Of a stretch of DNA of 64,000 nucleotides, positions 32,607 through 42,687 are shown piece by piece (position 1 is the first letter of the stretch; each line of letters begins with the position of its first letter). The stretch is from Glaciozyma antarctica PI12 (Eukaryota; Basidiomycota; Microbotryomycetes; Kriegeriales; Camptobasidiaceae): contig KZ627161.1 in assembly GCA_002917775.1 (NCBI GenBank), positions 106,357 through 170,356 on the forward strand, written 5' to 3'. A program made the position numbers and the translations under genes. The notes under the pieces are model-generated. The model searched no databases. It saw only the letters and a program-made list of their open reading frames with translations, and was not told where the DNA came from.

Positions 32607-33867
32607 TTAGGCGCTGCAGAACGGAGGAGAGCTCATCGTCGGTGTTTGGCCGGTAGGGCAGTCTGCGAGGAGGGAGAGTGTCAGGGAAGCGTGGGAGGAA
32701 AGAGGAGAGGTACGTACTGAGGTCGCAGGATCCTCCCTTGCAGTAGGCGGTACCGCTGCCGGTGTAGTCGCTGTCGCAAGTGTTTCCGACCTGAGGAGGA
32801 GAGGTTAGTGAATAACTAAGAGCGAAGTGAGAGGAGAACGTACGGCTCCGCAGTTGGCAACATCGCCTTCAAGGTCGAGGCAAGTCGGCTGGCCCGCGAC
32901 GGCGGCGTAGGTGAATCCAGTTCGGCAAGCTGAAAGACACTGTTAGCAAGGGATACAGCGACAGGAGATGAAATAGCGTACTGTAAGTGCAAGCTCCCGC
33001 TGAGCAGCTGGTAACACCGTTCGTGACTCCCACGCAGGTGTTTGGACCGCACGTCGGCGCCTTGAGAACGCAAGCTCCATTCTCGGGCCTGTATCCCGCG
33101 AAGCAGACGAAGCCGCAGACGTCGTTGGGGCAGGTGGCGTACTTGGCGAAGGCGGGAGTGGGGCAGCTGCTCGTAGTGCAAAGAGCGTTGGGGACGCAGG
33201 CGCCGTCTGATGAGGAATGTGGAGTTAGAAAAAGAGTAGCGAGACGCGTGGTGAGAGGTGCTTACTTGAGAGCTTGTTTCCAGCCTTGCACCTGAAAGAG
33301 CACTCTACGGACAGGGGAAGAGTTAGTCGCGCACCTCGCGAAGGAAGTGTGAACGCACCATTCTCCACGCAGGCAGCGACCGAGCGAGGGATGGTGCTCC
33401 GAGGGCAGGTGCTGACGTCGCAGGTGTTCGGTACGCAAGCTCCACCTGGTAGAAGAAGTAAAGGTCAGACGGTGTGGTGGAAGCGGAAGCGAGCGAGCGA
33501 GGACGGACCGATGAGGACGAAAGTAGGCCTGCACCCTGATGAAGATGAACGTCAGCTTCAATCGAGACGGAGTTGAAGAGCGACGCACTGAATCCGCAAG
33601 TGTTGTTGACGCAAGACCGAACCGAGTTGGCAGGAACAGCCGACGGGCACTGGTTCGCACGAGTGCAGACCGCCACCTGTCGCTTGTCGAACTGCAGCGA
33701 CGAAACTGCGGTGTTGAGAACTAGTCAGCGACAATAGAAAGCCTCAGCAGAGTGAACTACTGACGAGCGGGGCTGGTGGTGTCGGTGGGGAGAGCGGCGG
33801 CCGACGTGGAGAGGACGAGGGAGAAGAGAGTGCCGACGAGGGCGAGGGATGAGGTTGAGAAGAGCAT
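32607..33867 (-). CDS. Secreted cysteine-rich protein, copy B
   Basis: Same architecture, exon pattern and orientation as the gene at 29205-30473. It starts MLFSTSSLALVGTLFSLVLS, carries the Kex2 site FDKR before QVAVCTRANQC, then SVRSCVNNTCGF, CRPTFVLI, CDVSTCPRSTIPRS, ECSFRCKAGNKLS, CPTPAFAKYATCPNDVC with GFVCFAGYRPENGACV, TCGPNTCVGVTNGV, CLDLEGDVANCGA, NTCDSDYTGSGTAYC, and ends MSSPPFCSA. The two proteins share all cysteines I can place, so the duplication is recent enough that the fold is kept, while loop residues differ. Secretion and disulfide-rich folding are clear. A surface, adhesion or defence role is only a guess. Confidence 0.8.
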
Positions 33868-36469
33868 TCTGTGACGTTTGGGAGCTCGAAACAGGAAGGA
33901 GTAGACGCTGGAGAGTGGTAGTGGAGCAAGAGCGAGGAAGAAAGAGAGGAGGAGCCCAAATACCCCGACCGTTGAGTACTGCGCTTCGCTCCTCCGACGA
34001 AGGACAATCAGTTGCGATCCCGTATCGACGCTTGAGCAGGCTTGAGTGTAAACACAGTTTGATTCATGTCTCCCGTCTATGAATCTAGCCGGAGGAGGAG
34101 ATAGCTGGGGAGCTCTAGCTCGAGGGAAAGAAAAGGAACAAGCCGACGATGATGCAGCCCCAGGACGCGGGGAGACTTAAAATGGAGTAGGCGAGATTTC
34201 GATAGCGAAGTCTGAAGCGAGCTGCGATAGCCCTTGTGCGTGGCAAAAGGAACTGGTAAGCAGATCAGAGCTGGTAAGCAGTGGCCTGCAGTGGCGTTGC
34301 GAGGATCGGCTCTGGAGAAGGGCGAAAGGGCGAGGGCGACCGAGTGGCGAGGAAGCAGGACGAACCGCAGGCGATAGCTCGTCGCGATGAAGCTGGAGAG
34401 CAGTATGAGAGCAGAGGGACAACGAAGTTTGCGAAGAGGGAGAGGAGAAAGCAGCCTGCTGTGCGCCTTGGGGATTCAGCGCCACTACTGCCTCGAGCTA
34501 GGTTCAAAACCTCCAGCGAGTAGCGCCTTCCCTTCGTTCCTCGCTGATTAGTTGGTCATTGTCTGCTGTAACTCGGGTCAACCGCGCTGTTGAGAGCTCT
34601 CCTCTGCCCTGGCGACTCCCGTCTCCTTCCCTGAGTCCTCTTCCCTCCCGTGCGCGAGAGACGAGCGAAGGTGATCTGGCGGGACTTCCCTGCGGATCTC
34701 CCGTCCACGTTCCTCGGTTGCATGGTAAAAGAGCGCCGTCTTCGTCGTCGTCAGCGGCGGTCAGCGGAGAGCGGATCGAGCCTTCTCGAGCCTCGGGAGC
34801 GAGATTCGGCGATCTGGGCCGGGAATATAGCGTTTTGGGTTTCGGTAGGCCGCACGGCGCAGATGGGAACAAAGACAACCAGTACAACTGCGTCAACACT
34901 CGAGCAGAGCCAGGAACGCTGGTGTAGAGCAGTGGGAGCACGAGCTGAGGTGTGCAAGGCAGGGGAGGATGAAGAAAGAGACGACAATGGCGACGACGTT
35001 GCCGACCTTCTCCTCCCCCCACCCCCGGCTCCTCGTCCTCGCAACACCTAGTACTGATAGCTGCTAATCGGTTGCGCTGTCTCAGCTCACGTCGAGCAGT
35101 CCAGTTTCAACGGGACCGCCGCAACGCCTCAAGACGAAGCTAGCTGCTTGCGCGATCGGACCACGTCCCCTCTCCTCCCCGCTCGCCGCCCAGTAGTAGT
35201 CCTCCACGACCTTGCGGAATTCCACTCGCCCACCTCCGACGATCGGACTACCGCCGAGCGTTGGAGCTGCTCGACCAACTTCGGCGGATTGGGCGGGAGC
35301 AGGAGCTGAGGGAGGCTTGGGGTTGCGCAGGAGCGGTTAGAACTGGCGTACAAGGGGGTGTGGGGAGAAGGAGGGGCGCTCGAGAGGGGACTGCGAGGAG
35401 GAAGGAGAGCTCAACGAGTCGATGGGGAGGCTGGTGGTGCTGGGAGGATCTGGGTGTGCTGAGGGGATCTCTGCTGCTGCTAGGTGAGCTGCTTGAGGAC
35501 GATCTCGTACTGGATGAGGTGCTGTGCGAGCGTTGGAGCGGGCTGGGATGAGACTATCGCTGTAATGACTGTACGCGGACCCGTCGTGCGAGGTTCTCTG
35601 CTTGCAGATGGGAGCAGAGCTCTCGCCGATATCTTTACTGCTCCTGTGCTTCCATCTTTCACTTCGCGAGGAGCGTCCTCCGTGCGAACCGAACGTCGTG
35701 AACGCCATCTCGACCGCGCTGCGATCTCCTGCCGGTCGTTTCCGCCTCGATTCCTCCTGAGAGGGAGAAGCTGATGCGTGCGATGATGAAGACAGGCGAG
35801 CGTCCCTCCAAAAACGGCAAGGATCACTCGCTCACCACGCCAGGAATCCTCGAAGAGTGCGGAGGAATGCTCGCGCCGGAGCTTCGCAGCTCAGGCCAAA
35901 TTGAGCTAATCAGCTCATGCTGCTCAATATTGCGATCGCTGCAATCCCTGGTGAACTTGCAAAGCAACGCTACTGATGGTAGCAGGCCCGACAGAAGGAG
36001 GATTGTGTTCGGCTCGGACTCCGGAGAGAACCTGGCAGCCTTCCGCCGGTCCCCGCTTCGAAGCTCAGGGGTTGTAGCAGGAGCAAGGGAGATGATGTGG
36101 AGGGATGATTGTCAAGAGCGTCGGCAGCAAGCTAAGGGGAGAAAGAGGCAGGCGCCGCGACTCGCCACTCGCCTGCGACGACTTCTCTCCTCGCTCTCCT
36201 CTCCTCTCCTCTCCTCGTTCGCTCGGCGTTCGTCCCCGATACAGAAAGTCTCGCAGAAAGAGCCTGGCCAAAGTAATTCGTGGTAATTGTGACAGCGCGA
36301 AGGGGTTCGTTAAAGGGGAGATGTATGCGTGGTGGTACATCTGGAAGCGAGCGTACAAGGTATGACAAGAGCTGGTAAAGATGACGATGATGGCGGGGTA
36401 CGTTTGCGTGTGCGTGTGATACCCTCGGTAGAAAGAGAAAAAAACAACCCCCGACCCCTCCTCCTACTC
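33868..36469. other. 2.6 kb gene-poor region
   Basis: It lies between cysteine-rich gene B and the 3' end of the septation kinase. Several fragments look partly coding on the minus strand: after a CAG acceptor near 35541, PAPTLAQHLIQYEIVLKQLT then stop, with codon choice like real genes here; and about 35085-35260, VEFRKVVEDYYWAASGEERG. I could not connect them by splice sites or find a start. A plus-strand ATG frame (35774-36286, 170 residues) has no motif. A worn gene or one with unusual introns is possible; otherwise nothing is recognised. A related 12-base block, GCTGGTAAGCAG, occurs near 34270 with a close copy just before it. Confidence 0.35.
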
Positions 36470-39400
36470 CTACTGGATCGTGCAGTCGCTCTCCGACTTC
36501 TTGATCGGCGCCGATTCCGACCTCGAGTGCGACTTGGAGCGATGAAGCTTGGTTCCCGCCGACGTCTCGACGACGCTGAACTTCCTGCCGAGGAGCGAGT
36601 CGTCGTTGAGCTTTTTGTGGCCGGCGAGGTTGACCGGATTCCGATGGTCGTTCGCGGCGGGAATCACTGTCGAAACTGCGACCGACGCGCGATGGGCGTG
36701 GCGTCCGCTCTTCGAAGATCCCATGCTGCTGAGCTTGTCCTCCGACGACGACGCCGGCGCGTTCGCACTGGCGTAGCTCGCGACCGATCCCCCGCGTCGT
36801 CCCGAGACGGATGCAGGCGGCGTGCTCCCTGGGGAGCGAGTGCGCGTACGGAGGAGGTCGGAGAAGTTGCGACGTCGTGCGGCGGGCGTTGAAGGGAGTG
36901 AAGGGGGATCCAGCGGAGGCGGGGGCGACGTCTTCGAGCGACGTGCTTTGCCGAAGGGGAGGATGACGGCGGACATGAACCCGTTTGCGCTGGCGAGTGG
37001 GGAGGCGGGAGTAGGGAGCGAGGTCGAAAGCGGCGTCCGGCTGCCGTGCGGAAGGAAGTCGCGGCTGAAGGAGAGGAGTTGGGAACGAAGGTCGCAAGGG
37101 AGGGGGGCGAATTCGCTGCATCGCTGATGGCAGATGAGGCCGCAGTCCTTGCAGAGGACGGCGTGGCGTTTAGTGTGCTCGCCGCAGAGCTTGCACTCGA
37201 TAGCTGCGTACCAGGAAGTCAGCGCGAGGATATGCAGGAGAACGCAAGGCGACGACGACAAACCTTTGCTGAACGTGGTCTTGACGAACGCGTGCGATCG
37301 TTGGATTTCCTCGCCGTTGTTGAAGAAAGCAGGAGAACTTCTTGCCTGGAGCGATCGCTGCGAGAGCCCCCATCAGCGACTCGTACGGCACGCAAAGGAT
37401 TCGAGAAGAACGCACCTGCGGCTCCGGCGTCGAGGGATATTCGGTACTGAGTCGGTACCCCGAATCCGAGGACCCCCGCTTCGCCAAATCGGAGAACAGG
37501 GGCGACCTCGCCGAGAGAGGGGAGCTCGAGTAGAAAGCGAGGTCGGCAGGAGACGGCGACATGCGTTCCTGGATGGGCGAGCCATAGATGTCGATCTCAG
37601 GCCTTCGCATCTCGGAGCTGATGCGCCGAAGGAAAGGGATCGAGTCTTGAGGGCGAAGATCCTGGCGAGCGAATCGCATCAGCTACCCTCTTCTCCGCGC
37701 GAGACGACGTCGACGAACCTTCTGAGGATCCCAATTCTTCTGCAGCCACACATGACTGAAGAGCTCTTCCGCCGTCGGCCGCTTCCTCGGATCCTTGTTG
37801 AAGCACGAACAGAGAAAGTCGGAGAGCTCAGGCGAGCAGCGTTCCGGAATCGGTGGGCGTTCGTCCTCGACGATCCGAAACATGGCCGACATGGCGAGCA
37901 TCTCAGAGTACGGAGGCTTGCCGGTGATGAGCTCGATGATGGTGCAGGCGAGGGACCAGATGTCGGACGCGGTCGACGCGCCTTTAAGCTCGATGATCTC
38001 AGGTGCCACTGCGAGGGCGACAGGTCAGCCGAGGTTGCGAGAAGGAGAACGGCGAGGACGCACTCCAGTTGGGCGTGCCGTTAACCTCGTTGACGTCCTT
38101 CGTAATGTTCTGGACGGCGTTCAAGTTCAACGAGACTCCAAAGTCGGAGAGCTTGACGTTCCCATTCTTTGTGCTGAGGATGTTGGCCGCTGCGTTTTCG
38201 ACCAGTCAGTGGTCACTCTTCGCGCGACGAGCGAGCGAACTCACCCTTGAGATCGCAATGAACGACCTGCTTGCTGTGGAGGAAGTCGAGTCCCTCGAGA
38301 ATCTTGACAACGTAGCTCGCGACGAGGCTCTCGGGCAGTTCGCCAAAGTGCTTGAGCGTCTTCTGCAGCGATCCATTCTCGACATACCTGCGCGCCTCAT
38401 CAGCCTCATCACGCACGCACGCAGAGAGATAACGTACTCGAGGATGATATTGACGAAATGCTCGGTTCGAACGAGTCCTTCGTACTTGACGACGCCGGGG
38501 TGGACGAGGCTCTTGAGAATCGAAACCTCGTTCGAAAGCTGCTCGATCTCCTCCTCGCTCTTGCCGGCCAGCTGAATTCGCTTGACGGCGACGACGCGAC
38601 CAGAGTTGAGGTTGAGCGCGCGGTAGACGGACCCAAACTGTCCTCGTCCGATGCACTCGCCCAGTTGCTGCGTCGTTCGCACCCATCAGCCGCCGCCCAC
38701 CAACGCGAAAGTGCGAAAGAAAGAAACGCACATAAGTCAACGTCGGTCTCCCATCCTCCCTCAGCACCAACTTGGTCCTCGCCACTCTCGAGCTCTTCGA
38801 ATCCTCCCTCCTCACCGCGACCTTCTCCAACAAACTCTCATGCCTCGTCCTCGCCCTCTCTCCCCCTTCCTCCCTCTCCACCGGTCGCTCGACATACAGC
38901 TCCGAATTCCATCGTTCGTGCTGCCTCGGCCTAGGCGGGGGCGTCGATTCCTCCGTCTCGATACGCGGGACGCTTCGTCTGGAAGGAGGGCTGGAGGAGA
39001 GAGGGAAGGGTACGGAGGACGGGGTGGCGGGCGAGTTGGCGGTGCGAGTGGTAGGGGAGAGGTCTTCGCTAATGCGAATCGCGCCGTGCTCCTCCCTTTC
39101 CGACGAACTCGGTTCCGTCGCAGAGTTGCTGAACGACCGCTGAAGAATGAGCTTCTTCGGTCGAGCCATTTCGCTCAAATGCCTCGCGCGCGCTTTCGGG
39201 ACCGGCAAAGCCCCGTTCCCGTCCATCCAGAGCGAGGCGCCAATCTCCGAGTTGTACCTCTTGACCCTGACCGGCGTCGGCGAGGGAGCGGGGGAGAACG
39301 CAGGTTGGGAATGACGAGCGTGGGAGCGACTCTTCCGACTTCCTTCGTCCTCCTCGACGACGGAAAGGACGTCGATAGCGCTCTCCGCCATCCTGCGATC

Positions 39401-41189
39401 CCCGTACACCTTATGCTTCCCTCCGTTCCACTCGCGACTATCACGCTCCTTGACCCGCTCGAGGAACGTAACGCTCGGTCCAGAGGACGAAGGGACTTCT
39501 AGGCTCCGCCTGCCTCCTCCGAACGAGTAGTCGGTGAAGCGCGAGCTATCGGGCGAGCTTGAGGTATGTCTATCTCCCGTCGACTCCGACCCATCTCCCC
39601 AGCCATGTCCGCTCGAGCTCCCGGTGTTGGTGCTCCTCGTGCGAACCGCTCGGCCTTTCGAGTTGATTTCGAGCGATAGGCGAGGGAGGGGCGGAGGAGT
39701 GAGGAACCGGTCTTCGAGGAGGGAGAGAGTGATGAGGACGCGTTGGAAGCCGGCGCGTTTGCGGGAGAGGAGGTCGGAGGGGTGGAAGGTCGAGCTGGCG
39801 GGGAGGGGGTACGAGGTGGCGAGGGCGGAGAGGAAGACCGTGAGGTTTGAGAGGATCGAGGAGGGGAGGCCGCGGTGGTCGATCTGGGCGCTGGGAATGA
39901 GGGGAGGGCATTGAGGAGCGAGGTGGTTGAGGAGTCTAATCACGTCAAGTCGTCAGCTACGTCTTTTCCCTCCAGCCCTGCGAGAACTCACCGACACAAT
40001 ACGACCCCATCTCTCAACGCAGCCCACAGCGCCTCATCCTCGACATTCTCCCTCTCCTCATACCCACCCCCTCCCTCCCGCCTCTCCAACTCTTTCTCCC
40101 CCAACTCCCTCTCCAAAAACGACCTAACCTTACACACCACTCCCTCCCCCTCCCTCCTCTTCGCACTAACCCTCCTCGACCTCCCCGGTGAACTCCCTCG
40201 CAAGACCTCCCTCCCCTCGCTCTCAGCACTCGAGCTCCTCGTCCTTACGCGATCGAATTCGAATGGCGGAGGCGGGGGTGGTCGAGCCGGTCGCGGAGGC
40301 GAGCGCGTAAACGGGACGGAGGAGGCCTCGGTGAGTTTGGCGAGAGCTTGTGCGTGCGCTTGGGCTCGGCGAGAGGGGTCGAGCGGGGATGTGGAGCGAG
40401 GGGGAGGGGAGGGAGAGGGCGGAGGGGAGAAGGAAGGGAGTGGGGGAGGGGCGTAAGTCGATAGTGCTGAGCGGGGGGAGATGGGTTCTTCGTCCGAGTC
40501 CGAATCGTGCTGGATTAGTCGAGGTGGGTAGATGGTCGGATGCGGGATTGGTGGAGGGACGAGGGAGTGGGCGAATGGACGAGGGAGGAGAAGGATCGTG
40601 CGGCGCGCGAGGCGTACTTGGCGACTGGGGAATGGTGGCCGTGAGTCTGCTCTAGGCCGATCCTGTACTCCTTCGCTTCGTCGCCGCGCTCCTCGGTCGT
40701 TCCCAGTGCGGACCAGGGCTGGAAGGGCAACGAGGCGGGTCCGGAGAGCTCGGGGGAGGAGAGGGAGAAGGTCGCAGCTCGACGTTGATAACTCGCCATG
40801 CTCGGCTCGCCCTTCCTCTTCGACGTGGAGCGCGTTGAAGCGAGTGGTGGAGGGGCGGTAGGGGTCGAAAAGTGGCGTCCGAAGAGCGGCATCTTGGTCT
40901 TTGACGAAAGAGAGCGAAGGTCGTTCGAAGCCCGCTCCTTGCCCTTGCCGCTCAAGCGCCGCTTCCTCTCCCCTCCCTCTCCACCCGTTCCCTCCTTCCC
41001 GCCCCAGCCTCCAAAGGAAAGTCGTCCGGAGAAGTGGGGGAGGCTGGCCCCCATGGACGAGAGGAGCGAAGTTGTCCGAGATCGCGGAAAGGCCGAGGAG
41101 TTTGAGGCGGGGAAGGAAGGGGAGGAATATACCATCGAACTGGGTAGCTGAGGGTGTCGTGTTGCGGCGAGAGTGATGGCCGTTGCCAT
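36470..41189 (-). CDS. cdc7: Septation-network protein kinase (Cdc7/Cdc15/SepH type) with CH-like and C1 domains
   Basis: The kinase core reads LGECIGRGQFGSVYRA (Gly loop), VVAVKRI, NEVSILKSLVHPGVVKY, VVHCDLKAANIL (catalytic loop with Cys in place of Arg), LSDFGVSLNL, GTPNWMAPEI, SDIWSLACTIIELITGKPPY, and WLQKNWDPQ. The GTPxWMAPE and LYD-like features fit the MEN/SIN kinase group (S. pombe Cdc7, A. nidulans SepH), which binds active Spg1/Tem1 at the spindle pole. Before it lies ALRDGVVLCRLLNHLAPQCP, typical of a CH domain. After it a C1 finger is complete: H-x12-C-x2-C-x10-C-x2-C-x4-H-x2-C-x7-C (HAFVKTTF to PLPC). The Ser/Pro-rich N-terminus is in two overlapping frames (40515-41189 and 39988-41529) and I could not settle the splice or the start; the ATG at 41189 is only the outermost candidate. 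The stop is at 36470-36472. Confidence 0.75.
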
Positions 41190-42687
41190 TGGCCGTTCTA
41201 GAGAGTGCCGTGGGGAGTGAGGAGACGAGGTTAGGCGGGGAAGGGAGGGGGGTCCTCGAACGACTTGGCGATGGCTTGCTGAGCTGACCGCGTACTACGA
41301 CGGCACAGCAGATCGGTAGGATCGAATCACTGGGCCAAGTAGGATTGGGGGCAGGAGCGAAAAAGGAGGTCGTAGATCGTCGACGGTCGAGCTTCGTGAC
41401 GTCTCCCAAGCTCCCGGTCGAGGTGCTGTTTCGAGTGAACTGGGTGAGGGGAGAAGGCGGAGCAGGTGTTAGCTCACGTCCCCTTGTCCAGCTGAGCGTT
41501 CCTTGGCCCGCGAGCGGAGGGCCACTCACCTCTGGCTCGTGCGTCCTCGATTCTCACTCACGCGTTCCTCCGCCGTACGAGTCGCCGTACGAAGCCTGAG
41601 TCGCCGCCGCCGCCCGAGGAGAAGCTGGGATGGGGAAGAGTTGGTGGTGGAGTAGGCGTAGAGTAGGTGGAAAGTCGGCTGCGAGGGGGGAAGGAGCCTA
41701 GAGAAGTGTCCCGGCGCGCAAAGGGCTCAAGTCGATGCTCCCTTCTCCCTTAGTCGCGGTCGTTGCTGAGGCGGAGGCGTCCACTAGGCCTAGAGTTGGT
41801 TTAGCCCAGCTGGTGGCTCTGGTTGAGGCTGAAGGAGTGGCGAAGGCTGAACTCCTGTTGCGCTCTCCGCGCCCGCACTGGTCTCGGGACTCGGGAGGGG
41901 GTCCGCACTCTCGCAGGAGTCTCGTATCCGCTGATCCTGTTTCGTTCCTTCCTTTTCGTTAACGCCGTTCGTAGCGTTCTTGCTTCTTGTTGTCCTAGTC
42001 GTTGGGCGCTCCTGTGTTGAATCACAGCCTGAGCCGGCGCGCGTGCTCGTCGCGTCCCTTTTTTCGTTCCTGTCGTCGCCGTACCGTCGCGCTCGAGCGA
42101 CTGGTTCCCTCTTGCTGCGTTGGCGCTTTAGAGAGCTTTAGATCGTTGGTAGCGCAAGATGCTTGACGCTTGACGTCGGCTTGGGTCAAGAAGAAGGCTA
42201 GCCGCTAAAAACATCAGTGACGGCCTCGCTTTCAATTTACTTTGAGACGATCTCTATCACCTGGCGAACGTCCGAGGAGCGAGTACTCGTAGCAGCTCGT
42301 AGCTCAGGAATCATAACAAGGCCTCAAGCTCGCGGATCCAAAAAAAAAAAAATCACAAGGCATGACCTTCGCGTCGCGTCGTCCCCCCTCCTCCTTGTCT
42401 TCTCCTCCTTCCAGCCGTTCACCGTCATCAGCATTTAACACCCACCCTCTTCACCGACACACTCTCCTCGCGCAGATTCATTCCAAGAATCGAGCAAAAA
42501 CCGCGCAAGAACCTTCTGCGTGCCCACGAAATCGCGCGCCAGGGGCGAGCGGCGAGAGGAGGTTGCCGCACTCAGGGGAATGCGAGGAGATCAGTCCGAG
42601 GGTAAAGCACGCGCCCTGCGGATTCCAAAGGTACTGAATTACGAAAACGAATGCAAACTGCGAGCGAGGGTTCAAGCAAGGACGACT
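41190..42687. other. Region upstream of septation kinase and downstream of PLD
   Basis: The first part (to about 41600) may still be kinase 5' coding or leader: a GTGAGT donor at about 41524-41529 and a CCAG acceptor at about 41440 (minus strand) form a plausible intron. The remainder, to the PLD stop at 42688, has no recognised gene. It includes a 13-base poly-A run at 42340-42352 and somewhat lower GC around 42130-42360. Confidence 0.4.
42340..42352 (+). repeat. A13 homopolymer
   Basis: Thirteen consecutive A in an otherwise GC-rich window. It might mark an old retroposition or simply be a slippage tract. No flanking direct repeats or coding remnant was seen. Confidence 0.8.

Noticed and set aside
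38651-39502. 283-residue plus-strand frame antisense to the septation kinase
   Set aside because: The minus strand encodes the kinase gene with conserved motifs; the antisense frame has none.
42340-42352. Poly-A tract as the tail of a retroposed gene
   Set aside because: No target-site repeats or coding remnant were seen beside it, so only the homopolymer is reported.
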